This document shows positions 12,121-26,452 of a DNA stretch of 64,000 nt, piece after piece. Each line of letters opens with the position of its first letter. Positions within the stretch are counted from its first letter, which is position 1. The notes under the pieces were generated by a model. That model saw only the letters and a program-made list of their open reading frames with translations, made no database searches and was not told the DNA's origin. The translations under genes were made by a program, and so were the position numbers. Source of the DNA: Acanthosepion lycidas (lineage: Eukaryota > Mollusca > Cephalopoda > Sepiida > Sepiidae); NCBI GenBank assembly GCA_963932145.1, contig CAWVQA010000036.1:248001-312000 (forward strand), given 5' to 3'.

Positions 12121-15100
12121 GGTCTTTCCCTGTCCATAATGCTAAATTGAGGAGGTAAAATAGAAATATGAATAGGAAACAGAAGAGAAATGTACAGTGA
12201 TCACCCATTTTCGGCCCACAATCTTTTTCATAGAAATCCCAGTCATATGAGTCAAGTCCATGCATGCTACGATCACAGTATGAATTTGAAGGCAAAATAT
12301 TTTCGTGCAGATTTTGGATTAGTCTTTCCCTGTCCATAATGCTAAATTGAGGAGGTAAAATAGAAATATAAATAGTAAACAGAAGAGAAATGTACAGTGA
12401 TCACCCTTTTTCTGCCCAAAATCTTTTTCATGGAAATCCCAGTCATATGAGTCGAGTCCATGCATGCTACGATCACGGTATGAATTTCAATGCAAAATAT
12501 TTTTGTGCATATTTTAGATTAGTTCTTTCCCTGTCCATAATGCTAAATTGAGGAGTTAAAATAGAAATATTAATATGAAACAGAAGAGAAATGTACAGTG
12601 ATCACCCATTTTCGGCCCACAATCTTTTTCATGGAAATCCCAGTCATATGAGTAGATTCCATGCATTCTACGATCACGGTATGAATTTGAAGGCCAAATA
12701 TTTTTGAGCAGATCTTAGATTAGGTCTTTCCCTGTCTATAATGCTAAATTAAGGAGGTAAAATATAAATATAAATAGGAAACAGAAGAGAAATGTACAGT
12801 GATCACCCATTTTCGGCCCACAATCTTTTTCATGGAAATCCCAGTCATATGAGTCGAGTCAATGCATGCTACGATCACGGTATGAATTTGAAGGCAAAAT
12901 ATTTTTCTGCAGATTTTAGATTAGGTCTTTCCCTGCCCATAATGGTAAATTGAGGAGGTAAAATAGAAATATAAATAGGAAACAGACGAGAAATGTACAG
13001 TGATCACCCATTTTCAGCCCACAATCTTTTTCATGGAAATCCCAGTCATATGAGTCGAGTCAATGCATGCTACGATCACGGTATGAATTTGAAGGCAAAA
13101 TATTTTTGTGCAGATTTTAGATTAGGTCTTTCCCTGTCCATAATGCTAAATTTAGGAGGTAAAATATAAATATAAATAGGAAACAGAAGAGAAATGTACA
13201 GTGATCTCCCATTTTCAGCCCACAATCTTTTTCATGGAAATCCCAGTCATATGAGTCATGTCCATGAATTCTACGATCACAGTATGAATTTGAAGGCAAA
13301 ATATTTTTGTGCAGATTTTAGATTAGGTCTTTCCCTGTCCATAATGCTAAATTGAGGAAGTAAAATATAAATATAAATAGGAAACAGAAGAGAAATGTAC
13401 AGTGACAACCCATTTTCGGCCCACAATCTTTTTCATGGAAATCCCAGTCATATGAGTCGAGTCCATGCATGCTACGTTCACGGTATGTATTTGGAGGCAA
13501 AATATATTTGTGCAGATCTTAGATTAGGTCATTCCCTGTCCATAATGCTAAATTCAGGAGGTAAAATATAAATATAAATAGGAAACAGAAGAGAAATGTA
13601 CAGTGATCACCTATTTTCGGCCCACAATCTTTTTTATGGAAATCCCAGTCATATGAGTTGAGTCCATGCATGCTACGTTCACGGTATGAATTTGGAGGCA
13701 AAATATTTTTGTGCAGATCTTACATGAGGTCATTCCCTGTCCATAATGCTAAATTGAGGAGGTAAAATAGAAATATCAATAGGAAACAGAAGAGAAATGT
13801 ACAGTGATCACCCATTTTCGGCCCACAATCTTTTTCATGGAAATCCCAGTCATATGAGTCGAGTCCATGCATGCTACGATCACCGTATGAATTTGAAGGC
13901 AAAATGTTTTTGTGCAGATCTTAGATTTGGTCTTTCCCTGTCCATAATGCTAAATTGAGGAGGTAAAATATAAATATAAATAGGAAACAGAAGAGAAATG
14001 TACAGTGATCACCCATTTTTGGCCCACAATCTTTTTCATGGAAATCCCAGTCATATGAGTCGAGTCCATGCATGCTACGTTCACGGTATGAATTTGGAGG
14101 CAAAATATATTTGTGCAGATCTTAGATTAGGTCATTCCCTGTCCATAATGCTAAATTGAGGAGGTAAAATATAAATATAAATAGGAAACAGAAGAGAAAT
14201 GTACAGTGATCACCTATTTTCGGCCGACAATCTTTTTCATGGAAATCCCAGTCATATGAGTTGAGTCCATGCATGCTACGATCACGGTATGAATTTGAAG
14301 GCAAAATATTTTTGTGCAGATTTTAGATTAGGTCTTTCCCTGCCCATAATGCTAAATTGAGGAGGTAAAATAGAAATATAAATAGGAAACAGACGAGAAA
14401 TGTACAGTGATCACACATTTTCAGCCCACAATCTTTTTCATGGAAATCCCAGTCATATGAGTCGAGTCAATGCATGCTACGATCACGGTATGAATTTGAA
14501 GGCAAAATATTTTTGTGCAGATTTTAGATTAGGTCTTTCCCTGTCCATAATGCTAAATTTAGGAAGTAAAATATAAATATAAATAGGAAACAGAAGAGAA
14601 ATGTACAGTGATCTCCCATTTTCAGCCCACAATCTTTTTCATGGAAATCCCAGTCATATGAGTCGAGTCCATGAATTCTACGATCACAGTATGAATTTGA
14701 AGGCAAAATATTTTTGTGCAGATTTTAGATTAGGTCTTTCCCTGTCCATAATGCTAAATTGAGGAAGTAAAATAGAAATATAAATAGGAAACAGAAGAGA
14801 AATGTACAGTGACAACCCATTTTCGGCCCACAATCTTTTTCATGGAAATCCCAGTCATATGAGTCGAGTCCATGCATGCTACGTTCACGGTATGTATTTG
14901 GAGGCAAAATATATTTGTGCAGATCTTAGATTAGGTCATTCCCTGTCCATAATGCTAAATTCAGGAGGTAAAATAGAAATATAAATAGGAAACAGAAGAG
15001 AAATGTACAGTGATCACCATTTTCGGCCCACAATCTATTTCATGGAAATCCCAGTCATTTGAGTCGAGTCCATGCATGCTACGATCTCGGTATGAATTTG

Positions 15101-15672
15101 AAGGCAAAATATTTTTGTGCAGATTTGAGATTAGGTCTTTCCCTGTCCATAATGCTAAATTGAGGAGGTAAAATATAAATATAAATAGGAAACAGAAGAG
15201 AAATGTACAGTTACCATCCATTTTCGGCCCACAATCTTTTTCATGAAATCCCAGTCATATGAATCGAGTCCATGCATGCTACGATCACGGTATGAATTTG
15301 AAGGCAAAATATTTTTGTGCAGATCTTAGATTAGGTCTTTCGCTGTCTATAATGCTAAATTAAGGAGGTAAAATATAAATATCAATAGGAAACAGAAGAG
15401 AAATGTACAGTGATCACCCATTTTCGGCCCACAATGTTTTTCATGGAAATCCCAGTCATATGAGTCGAGTCCATGCATGCTACGATCACGGTATGAATTT
15501 GAAGGCAAAATATTTTTGGGAAGATTTCAGATTAGGTCTTTCCCTGTCCATAATGCTAAATTGAGGAGGTAAAATATAAATATAAATATAAATAGGAAAC
15601 AGAAGAGAAATGTACAGTGATCACCCATTTTCGGCCCACAATCTTTTTCATGGAAATCCCAATCATATGAGT
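12121..15672. repeat. Reshuffled second copy of the 18-monomer block (A-C-B)
   Basis: Compared with 8,500-12,120 the order here is A (12,121-about 13,356), C (about 13,258-13,968), B (about 13,970-15,672). Segment C has been placed between A and B, which explains why the offset rises by 603 bp (three monomers) between A and B. Differences within matched segments are few, for example AATATAAATAGG against AATATGAATAGG at the start of A. Identity stops near 15,672, where the first copy has GTGTCCATGAATTC and this one has the common GAGTCCATGCATGC. Confidence 0.78.
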
Positions 15673-17489
15673 CGAGTCCATGCATGCTACGATCACGGTA
15701 TGAATTTGAAGGCAAAATATTTTTGTGCAGATCTTAGATTAGGTCTTTCCCTGTCCATAATGCTAAATTGAGGAGGTAAAATATAAATATAAATAGGAAA
15801 CAGAAGAGAAATGTACAGTGACCACCCATTTTCGGCCCACAATCTTTTTCATGGAAATCCCAGTCATATGAGTCGAGTCCATAAATGCTACGTTCACGGT
15901 ATGAATTTGGAGGCAAAATATTTTTGTGCAGATCTTAGATTAGGTCATTCCCTGTCCATAATGCTAAGTTGAGGAGGTAAAATAGAAATATAAATAGGAA
16001 ACAGAAGAGATATGTACAGAGATCACCCATTTTCGGCCCACAATCTTTTTCATGGAAATCCCAGTCATATGAGTCGAGTCCATGCATGCTACGATCACGG
16101 TATGAATTTGAAGGCAAAATATTTTGGTGCAGATATTAGATTTGGTCTTTCCCTTTCCATAATGCTAAATTGAGGAGGTAAAATATAAATATAAATAGGA
16201 AACAGAAGAGAATGTACAGTGACAACCCATTTTCGGCCCACAATCTTTTTCATGGAAATCCCAGTCATATGAGTCGAGTCCATGCATGCTACGATCACGG
16301 TATGTATTTGAAGGCATAATATTTTTGTGCAGATTTTAGATTAGGTCTTTCCCTGTCCATAATGCTAAATTGAGTAGGTAAAATAGAAATATGAATACGA
16401 AACAGAAGAGAAATGTACAGTGATCACCCATTTTCGGCCCACAATCTTTTTCATGGAAATCCCAGTCATATGAGTCGAGTCCATGCCTGCTACGATCACA
16501 GTATGAATTTGAAGGTAAAATATTTTTGTGCAGATTTTAGATTAGGTCTTTCCCTGTCCATAATGCTAAATTGAGGAGGTAAAATAGAAATATAAATAGG
16601 AAACAGAAGAGAAATGTACAGTGATCACCCATTTTCCGCCCACAATCTTTTTCATGTAAATCCCAGTCATATGAGTCAAGTCCATGCATGCTACGATCAC
16701 AGTATGAATTTGAAGGCAAAATATTTTTGTGCAGATTTTAGATTAGGTCTTTCCCTGTCCATAATGCTAAATTGAGGAGGTAAAATATAAATAGGAAACA
16801 GAAGAGAAATATACAGTGATCACCCATTTTCTGCCCACAATCTTTTTCATGGAAATCCCAGTCATATGAGTCGAGTCCATGCATGCTACGATCACTGTAT
16901 GAATTTGAAGGCAAAATATTTTTGTGCAGATCTTAGATTAGGTCTTTCACTGGCGATAATGCTAAATTGAGGAGGTAAAATAGAAATATAAATAGGAAAC
17001 AGAAGAGAAATGTACAGTGATCACCCATTTTCATCCCACAATCTTTTTCATGGAAATCCCAGGCATATGAGTCGACTCCATGCATGCTACGATCACGGTA
17101 TGAATTTGAAGGCAAAATATTTGTGTGCAGATCTTTGATTAGGTCTTTCCCTGTCCATAATGCTAAATTGAGGAGGTAAAATAGAAATATAAATAGGAAA
17201 CAGAAGAGAAATGTACAGTGATCACCCATTTTCGGCCCACAATCTTTTTCATAGAAATCCCAGTCATATGAGTCAAGTCCATGCATGCTACGATCACAGT
17301 ATGAATTTGAAGGCAAAATATTTTCGTGCAGATTTTGGATTAGTCTTTCCCTGTCCATAATGCTAAATTGAGGAGGTAAAATAGAAATATAAATAGGAAA
17401 CAGAAGAGAAATGTACAGTGATCACCCATTTTCGGCCCACAATCTTTTTCATGGAAATCCCAGTCATATGAGTCGAGTCCATGCATGCT

Positions 17490-18893
17490 ACGATCAGAGT
17501 ATGAATTTGAAGGCAAAATATTTTCGTGCAGATTTTAGATTAGGTCTTTCCCTGTCCATAATGCTAAATTGAGGAGGTAAAATATAAATATAAATAGGAA
17601 ACAGAAGAGAAATGTACAGTGATCACCCATTTTCGGCCCACAATCTTTTTCATGGAAATCCCAGGCATATGAGTCGAGTCCATGCATGCTATGATCACAG
17701 TATGAATTTGAAGGCAAAATATTTTCGTGCAGATTTTGGATTAGTCTTTCCCTGTCCATAATGCTAAATTGAGGAGGTAAAATAGAAATATCAATAGGAA
17801 ACAGAAGAGAAATCTACGGTGATCACCCATTTTCGGCCCACAATCTTTTTCATGGAAATCCCAGTCATATGAGTCGAGTCCATGCATGCTACGATCACGG
17901 TATGAATTTGAAGGCTAAATATTTTTGTGCAGATTTTAGTTTAGGTCTTTCCCTGGCCATAATGCTAAATTGAGGAGGTAAAATAGAAATATAAATAGGA
18001 AAGAGAAGAGAAATGTCCAGTGAACACCCATTTTCGTCCCACAATCTTTTTCATGGAAATCACAGTCATATGAGTCGAGTCCATGCATGCTACGTTCACG
18101 GTATGAATTTGGAGGCAAAATATTTTTGTGCAGATCTTAGATTAGGTCATTCCCTGTCCATAATGCTAAATTGAGGAGGTTAAATATAAATATAAATAGA
18201 AAACAGAAGAGAAATGTACAGTGTCCACCCATTTTCGGCCCACAATCTTTTTCATGGAATTCCTAGTCATATGAGTCGAGTCCATGCATGCTACGATCAC
18301 AGTATGAATTTGAAGGCAAAATATTTTCGTGCAGATTTTAGATTAGGTCTTTCCCTGTCCATAATGCTAAATTGAGGAGGTAAAATATAAATATAAATAG
18401 GAAACAGAAGAGAAATGTACAGTGATCACCCATTTTCGGCCCACAATCTTTTTCATGGAAATCCCAGGCATATGAGTCGAGTCCATGCATGCTATGATCA
18501 CAGTATGAATTTGAAGGCAAAATATTTTCGTGCAGATTTTGGATTAGTCTTTCCCTGTCCATAATGCTAAATTGAGGAGGTAAAATAGAAATATCAATAG
18601 GAAACAGAAGAGAAATGTACGGTGATCACCCATTTTCGGCCCACAATCTTTTTCATTGAAATCCCAGTCATATGAGTCGAGTCCATGCATGCTACGATCA
18701 CGGTATGAATTTGAAGGCAAAATATTTTTGTGCAGATTTTAGTTTAGGTCTTTCCCTGGCCATAATGCTAAATTGAGGAGGTAAAATAGAAATATAAATA
18801 GGAAAGAGAAGAGAAATGTCCAGTGAACACCCATTTTCGTCCCACAATCTTTTTCATGGAAATCACAGTCATATGAGTCGAGTCCATGCATGC
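17490..18893. repeat. Duplicated segment, offset 803 bp (four monomers)
   Basis: About 600 bp at 17,490-18,090 recurs at 18,293-18,893. Shared marks are TTTTCGTGCAG, CCCAGGCATATGAG, GCTATGATCACAG, ACGGTGATCACCC and GTCCAGTGAACACCC with TTTTCGTCCCAC. One separating monomer at about 18,100-18,290 carries different variants (AGTGTCCACCC, GGAATTCCTAG). Confidence 0.75.
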
Positions 18894-19816
18894 TACGATC
18901 ACGATATGAATTTGAAGTCAAAATATTTTTGTGCAGAGCTTAGATTAGGTCTTTCCCTGTCCATAATGCTAAATTGAGGAGGTACAATAGAAATATAAAT
19001 AGGAAACAGAAGAGAAATGTACAGTGATCACTCATTTTCGGCCCACAATCTTTTTCATGGAAATCCAAGTCATATGAGTCGAGTCCATGCATGCTACGAT
19101 CACGGTATGAATTTGAAGGCAAAATATTTTTGTGCACATCTTAGATTAGGTCTTTCCCTGGCCTTAATGCTAAATTGAGGAGGTAAAATATAAATATCAA
19201 TAGGAAACAGAAGAGAAATGTACATTGATCAGCCATTTTCAGCCCAGAAAATTTTTCATGGAAATCCCAGTCATATGAGTCGAGTCCATGCATGCTACGT
19301 TCACGGTTTGAATTTGGATGCAAAATATTTTTGTGCAGATCTTAGATTAGGTCATTCCCTGTTCATAATGCTAAATTGAGGAGGTAAAATAGAAATATAA
19401 ATAGGAAACAGAAGAGAAATGTACAGTGATCACCTATTTTCGGCCCACAATCTTTTTCATGGAAATCCCAGTCATATGAGTCGAGTCCATGCATGCTACG
19501 ATCACGGTATGAATTTGGAGGCAAAATATTTTTGTGCAGATTTTAGATTAGGTCTTTCATTGTCCATAATGCTAAATTGAGGAGGTAAAATATAAATATA
19601 AATAGGAAACAGAAGAGAAATTTACAGTGATCACCCATTTTCGGCCCACAATCTTTTTCATGGAAATCCCAGTCATATGAGTCTAGTCCATGCATGCTAA
19701 GATCACGGTAAGAATTTGAAGGCAAAATATTTTTGTGCAGATTTCAGATTATGTCTTTCCCTGTCCATAATGCTAAATTGAGGAGGTAAAATATAAATAT
19801 AAATAGGAAACAGAAG

Positions 19817-21821
19817 AGAAATATACAGTGATCACCCATTTTCTGCCCACAATCTTTTTCATGGAAATCCTAGCCATATGAGTCGAATCCATGCATGCTA
19901 CGATCACGGTATGAATTTGAAGGCAAAATATTTTTATGCAGATTTTAGATTACGTCTTTCCCTGTCCATAATGCTAAATTGAGGAAGTTAAATATAAATA
20001 TAAATAGGAAACAGAAGAGAAATGTACAGTGATCTCCCATTTTCAGCCAACAATCTTTTTCTTGGAAATCCCAGTGATGTGTCGAGTCCATGCATGCTAC
20101 GTTCACTGTATGAATTTGGAGGCAAAATATTTTTGTGCAGATCTTTGATTAGGTCATTCCCTGTCCATAATGCTAAATTTAGGAGGTAAAATAGAAATAT
20201 AAATAGGAAACAGAAGAGAAATGTACAGTGATCACCCATTTTCGGCCCACAATATTATTCATGGAAATCCCAGTCCTATGAGTCGAGTCCATGCATGCTT
20301 CGATCACGGTATGAATTTGAAGTCAAAATATTTTTGTGCAGATCTTAGATTAGGTCTTTCCCTGTCCATAATGCTAAATTGAGGAAATAAAATAGAAATA
20401 TAAATAGGAAACAAAAGAGAAATATACAGTGATCACGCATTTTCGGCCCACAAACTTTTTCATAGAAATCCCAGTCATATGAGTCGAGTCCATGCATGCT
20501 ACGATCACGGTATGAATTTGAAGGCAAAATATTTTTGTGAAGATCTTAGATTTGGTCTTTCCCTGTCCATAATGCTAAATTGAGGAGGTAAAATATAAAT
20601 ATAAATAGGAAACAGAAGAGAAATGTACAGTGACCACCCATTTTCGGCCCACAATCTTTTTCTTGGAAATCCCAGTCATGTGTCGAGTCCATGCATGCTA
20701 CGTTCACTGTATGAATTTGGAGGCAAAATATTTTTGTGCAGATCTTTGATTAGGTCATTCCCTGTCCATAATGCTAAATTGAGGAGGTAAAATAGAAATA
20801 TAAATCGGAAACAGAAGAGAAATATACAGTGATCACCCATTTTCTGCCCACAATCTTTTTCATGGAAATCCTAGCCATATGAGTCGAATCCATGCATGCT
20901 ACGATCACGGTATGAATTTGAAGGCAAAATATTTTTATGCAGATTTTAGATTACGTCTTTCCCTGTCCATAATGCTAAATTGAGGAAGTTAAATATAAAT
21001 ATAAATAGGAGACAGAAGAGAAATGTACAGTGATCTCCCATTTTCAGCCAACAATCTTTTTCTTGGAAATCCCAGTGATGTGTCGAGTCCATGCATGCTA
21101 CGTTCACTGTATGAATTTGGAGGCAAAATATTTTTGTGCAGATCTTTGATTAGGTCATTCCCTGTCCATAATGCTAAATTTAGGAGGTAAAATAGAAATA
21201 TAAATAGGAAACAGAAGAGAAATGTACAGTGATCACCCATTTTCGGCCCACAATATTATTCATGGAAATCCCAGTCCTATGAGTCGAGTCCATGCATGCT
21301 TCGATCACGGTATGAATTTGAAGTCAAAATATTTTTGTGCAGATCTTAGATTAGGTCTTTCCCTGTCCATAATGCTAAATTGAGGAAATAAAATAGAAAT
21401 ATAAATAGGAAACAAAAGAGAAATATACAGTGATCACGCATTTTCGGCCCACAAACTTTTTCATAGAAATCCCAGTCATATGAGTCGAGTCCATGCATGC
21501 TACGATCACGGTATGAATTTGAAGGCAAAATATTTTTGTGAAGATCTTAGATTTGGTCTTTCCCTGTCCATAATGCTAAATTGAGGAGGTAAAATATAAA
21601 TATAAATAGGAAACAGAAGAGAAATGTACAGTGACCACCCATTTTCGGCCCACAATCTTTTTCTTGGAAATCCCAGTCATGTGTCGAGTCCATGCATGCT
21701 ACGTTCACTGTATGAATTTGGAGGCAAAATATTTTTGTGCAGATCTTTGATTAGGTCATTCCCTGTCCATAATGCTAAATTGAGGAGGTAAAATAGAAAT
21801 ATAAATCGGAAACAGAAGAGA
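19817..21821. repeat. Tandem duplication of a 1,001-bp (five-monomer) unit
   Basis: Two adjacent copies, 19,817-20,817 and 20,818-21,818, share many rare variants: CCTAGCCATATGAGTCGAATCC, TTTTTATGCAG, GGAAGTTAAATATAAAT, CAGCCAACAATC, a 3-bp-shortened GTGATGTGTCGAG or GTCATGTGTCGAG, ACAATATTATTCATGG and GAGGAAATAAAAT. I saw only isolated differences between copies, such as TAGGAAACAG against TAGGAGACAG near 20,010/21,011. The unit is 4 bp short of 1,005 because of internal deletions. Related monomers with TCATGTGTCGAG appear again near 22,480. Confidence 0.85.
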
Positions 21822-24800
21822 AATGTACAGTGATCGCCCATTTTCGGCCCACAATCTTTTTCATGGAAATCCAAGTCATATGAGTCGAGTCCATGCATGC
21901 TACGATCACGGTATGAATTTGAAGGCAAAATATTTTTGTGCAGATTTCAGATTAGGTCTTACCCTGTCCATAATGCTAAATTGAGGAGGTAAAATATAAA
22001 TATAAATAGGAAACAGAAGAGAAATTTACAGTGATCACCTATTTTCGGCCCACAATCTTTTTCATGGAAATCCCAGTCATATGAGTCGAGTCCATGCATG
22101 CTACGATCACGGTATGAATTTGAAGGCAAAATATTTTTGTGCAGAAATTAGATGAGGTCTTTCCCTGTCCATAATGCTAAATTGAGGAGGTAAAATAGAA
22201 ATATGAATAGGAAACTGAAGAGAAATGTACAGTGATCACCCATTTTCGGCCAACAATCTTTTTCATGGAAATCCCAGTCATATGAGTCGAGTTCATGCAT
22301 GCTACGATCACGGTATGAATTTGAATTCAAAATATTTCTGTGCAGATTTCAGATTTGGTCTTTCCCTGTCCATAATGCTAAATTGAGGAGGTAAAATATA
22401 AATATAAATAGGAAACAGAAGAGAAATGTACAGTGACCACCCATTTTCGGCCCATAATCTTTTTCTTGGAAATCCCAGTCATGTGTCGAGTCCATGCATG
22501 CTACGTTCACTGTATGAATTTGGAGGCAAAATATTTTTGTGCAGATCTTTGATTAGGTCATTCCCTGTCCATAATGCTAAATTGAGGAGGTAAAATATAA
22601 ATATAAATAGGAAACAGAAGAGAAATGTACAGTGATCACCTATTTTCGGCCCACAATCTTTTTCATGGAAATCCCAGTCTTATGAGTCGAGTCCATGCAT
22701 GCTACGTTCACGGTATGAATTTGGAGGCAAAATATTTTTGTGCAGAACTTAGATTAGGTCATTCCCTGTCCATAATGCTAAATTGAGGAGGTAAAATAGA
22801 AATATAAATAGGGAACAGAAGAGAAATGTACAGTGATCACCCATTTTCTGCCCACAATCTTTTTCATGGAAATCCTAGTCATATGAGTCGAATCCATGCA
22901 TGCTACGATCACGGTATGAATTTGAAGGCAAAATATTTTTGTGCAGATTTTAGATTACGTTTTTCCCTGTCCATAATGCTAAATTGAGGAAGTTAAATAT
23001 AAATAGGAAACAGAAGAGAAATGTACAGTGATCACCCATTTTGTGCCCACAATCTTTTTCATGGAAATCCAAGTCATATGAGTCGAGTCCATGCATGCTA
23101 CGATCACGGTATGAATTTGAAGGCAAAATATTTTTGTGCCGAATTTAGATTAGCTCTTTCCCTGTCCATAATGCTAAATTGGGGAGGTAAAATATAAATA
23201 GGAAACAGAAGAGAAATGTACAGTGATCACCCATTTTCGGCCCACAATCTTTTTCATAGAAATCCCAGTCATATGAGTCCAGTCCATACATGCTACGATC
23301 ACGGTATGAATTTGAAGGCAAAATATTTTTGTGCAGATCTTAGATTTGGTCTTTCTCTGTCCATAATGCTAAATTGAGTAGGTAAAATACAAATATACAT
23401 AGGAAACAGAAGAGAAATGTACAGTGACCACCCATTTTCGGCCCACAATCTTTTTCATAGAAATCCCAGTCATATGAGTCGAGTCCATGCATGCTACGTT
23501 CACGGTATGAATTTGGAGGCAAAATATTTTTGTGCAGATCTTAGATTAGGTCATTCCCTGTCCATAATGCTAAATTGAGGAGGTAAAATAGAAATATAAA
23601 TAGGAAACAGAAGAGAAATGTACAGTGATCACCCATTTTCGGCCCAAAATCTTTTTCATAGAAATCCCAGTCATATGAGTCGATTCCATGCATGCTACGA
23701 TCACGGTATGAATTTGAAGGCAAAATATTTTTGTGCAGAGCTTAGATTATGTCTTTCCCTGGCCATAATGCTAAATTGAGGAGGCAAAATAGAAATATAA
23801 ATAGGAAACAGAAGAGAATTGTACAATGATCACCCATTTTCGGCCCACAATCTTTTTCATGGAAATCCCAGTCATATGAGTCGAGTCCATGCATGCTACG
23901 ATCACGGTATGAATTTGAAGGCAAAATATTTTTGTGCAGATCTTAGATTAGGTCTTTCCCTGGCCATAATGCTAAATTGAGAAGGTAAAATATAAATATA
24001 AATAGGAAACAGAAGAGAAATGTACAGTGATCACCGATTTTCGGCCCACAATCTTTTTCATGGAAATCCCAGTCATAAGAGTCCAGTCCATGCATGCTAC
24101 GATCACGGTATGAATTTGAAGGCTAAATATTTTTGTGCAGATCTTAGATTAGGTCTTTCCCTGTCCATAATGCTAAATTGAGGAAGTAAAATAGAAATAA
24201 AGATAGGAAACAGAAGAGAAATGTACAGTGATCACCCATTTTCGGCCCACAATCTTTTTCATGGAAATCCCAGTCACATGAGTCGGGTCCATGCATGCTA
24301 CGATCACGGTATGAATTTGTAGGCAAAATATTTTTGTGCAGAGCTTAGATTAGGTCTTTCCCTGGCCATAATGCTAAATTGAGGAAGTAAAATATAAATA
24401 TAAATAGGAAACAGAAGAAAAATGTACAGTGATCACCCATTTTCGGCCCACAATCTTTTTCATGAAAATCCCAGTCATATGAGTCGGGTCCATGCATGCT
24501 ATGATCACGGTATGAATTTGAAGGCAAAATATTTTTGTGCAGATTTTAGATTAGGTCTTTCCCTGTCCATAATGCTAAATTGAGGAGGTAAAATATAAAT
24601 ATAAATAGTAAACAGAAGAGAAATGTACAGTGATCACCCATTTTCGGCCCACTATCATTTTCATGGAAATCCCAGTCATATGAGTCGAGTCCATGCATGC
24701 TACAATCACGGTATGAATTTGAAGGCAAAATGTTTTTGTGCAGATATTAGATTAGGTCTTTCACTGTCCATAATGCTAAATTGAGTTGGTAAAATAGAAA

Positions 24801-25202
24801 TATAAATAGGAAACAGAACAGAAATGTACAGGGATCACCCATTTTCGGCCCACAATCTTTTTGATGGAAATCCCAGTCATATGAGTCGAGTCCATGCATG
24901 CTACGATCACGATATGAATTTGCAGGCAAAATATTTTTGTGCAGATTTTAGATTAGGTCTTTCCCTGTCCATAATGCTAAATTGAGGAGGTACAATAGAA
25001 ATATATATAGGAAACAGAAGAGAAATGTACAGTGATCACCCATTTTCGGCCCACAATCTTTTTCATGGAAATGCCAGTCATATTAGTCGAGTCCATGCAT
25101 GCAACGATCACGGTATGAATTTGAAGGCAAAATATTTTTGTGCAGATCTTAGATTAGGTCTTTCCCTGTCCATAATGCTAAATTGAGGAGGTACAATAGA
25201 AA

Positions 25203-26452
25203 TATAAATAGGAAACAGAAGAGAAATGTACAGTGATCACCCATTTTCGGCCCACAAACTTTTTCATGGAAATCCCAGTCATATGAGTCGAGTCCATCCA
25301 TGCTACGATCACGGTATGAATTTGAAGGCAAAATATTTTTGTGCAGATCTTAGATTAGGTCTTTCAATGTCCATAATGCTAAATTGAGGAGGTAAAAAAG
25401 AAATATAAATAGGAAACAGAAGAGAAATGTACAGTGATCACCCATTTTCGGCCCACAAACTTTTTCATGGAAATCCCAGTCATATGAGTCGAGTCCATCC
25501 ATGCTACGATCACGGTATGAATTTGAAGGCAAAATATTTTTGTGCAGAGCTTAGATTAGGTCTTTCCCTGGCCATAATACTAAATTGAGGAGGTAAAATA
25601 GAAATATAAATCGGAAACAGAAGAGAAATGTACAGTGATCATCCATTTTCGGCCCACAATCTTTTTCATGGAAATCCCAGTCATATGAGTCGAGTCCATG
25701 CATGCTACGATCACGGTATGAATTTGAAGGCAAAATATTTTTGTGCAGATCTTGATTAGGTCTTTCCCTGTCCATAATGCTAAATTGAGGAGGTAACATA
25801 TAAATATAAATAGGAAACAGAAGAGAAATGTACAGTGATCACCCATTTTCGGCCCACAAACTTTTTCATGGAAATCCCAGTCATATGAGTCGAGTCCATC
25901 CATGCTACGATCACGGTATGAATTTGAAGGCAAAATATTTTTGTGCAGATCTTAGATTAGGTCTTTCAATGTCCATAATGCTAAATTGAGGAGGTAAAAA
26001 AGAAATATAAATAGGAAACAGAAGAGAAATGTACAGTGATCACCCATTTTCGGCCCACAAACTTTTTCATGGAAATCCCAGTCATATGAGTCGAGTCCAT
26101 CCATGCTACGATCACGGTATGAATTTGAAGGCAAAATATTTTTGTGCAGAGCTTAGATTAGGTCTTTCCCTGGCCATAATACTAAATTGAGGAGGTAAAA
26201 TAGAAATATAAATCGGAAACAGAAGAGAAATGTACAGTGATCATCCATTTTCGGCCCACAATCTTTTTCATGGAAATCCCAGTCATATGAGTCGAGTCCA
26301 TGCATGCTACGATCACGGTATGAATTTGAAGGCAAAATATTTTTGTGCAGATCTTGATTAGGTCTTTCCCTGTCCATAATGCTAAATTGAGGAGGTAACA
26401 TATAAATATAAATAGGAAACAGAAGAGAAATGTACAGTGATCACCCATTTTC
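25203..26452. repeat. Tandem duplication of a 602-bp (three-monomer) unit
   Basis: Copies at 25,203-25,804 and 25,805-26,406, with about 45 bp of a third, share CCCACAAACTTTTTC, GAGTCCATCCATGC, GGTCTTTCAATG, GGTAAAAAAG, AATACTAAATTG, AATCGGAAAC and GAGGTAACATATAAAT. The copies look identical over almost the whole unit. They include a one-base deletion (CAGATCTTGATTAGG) that shifts the minus-strand frame and produces overlapping ORFs. Confidence 0.85.
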
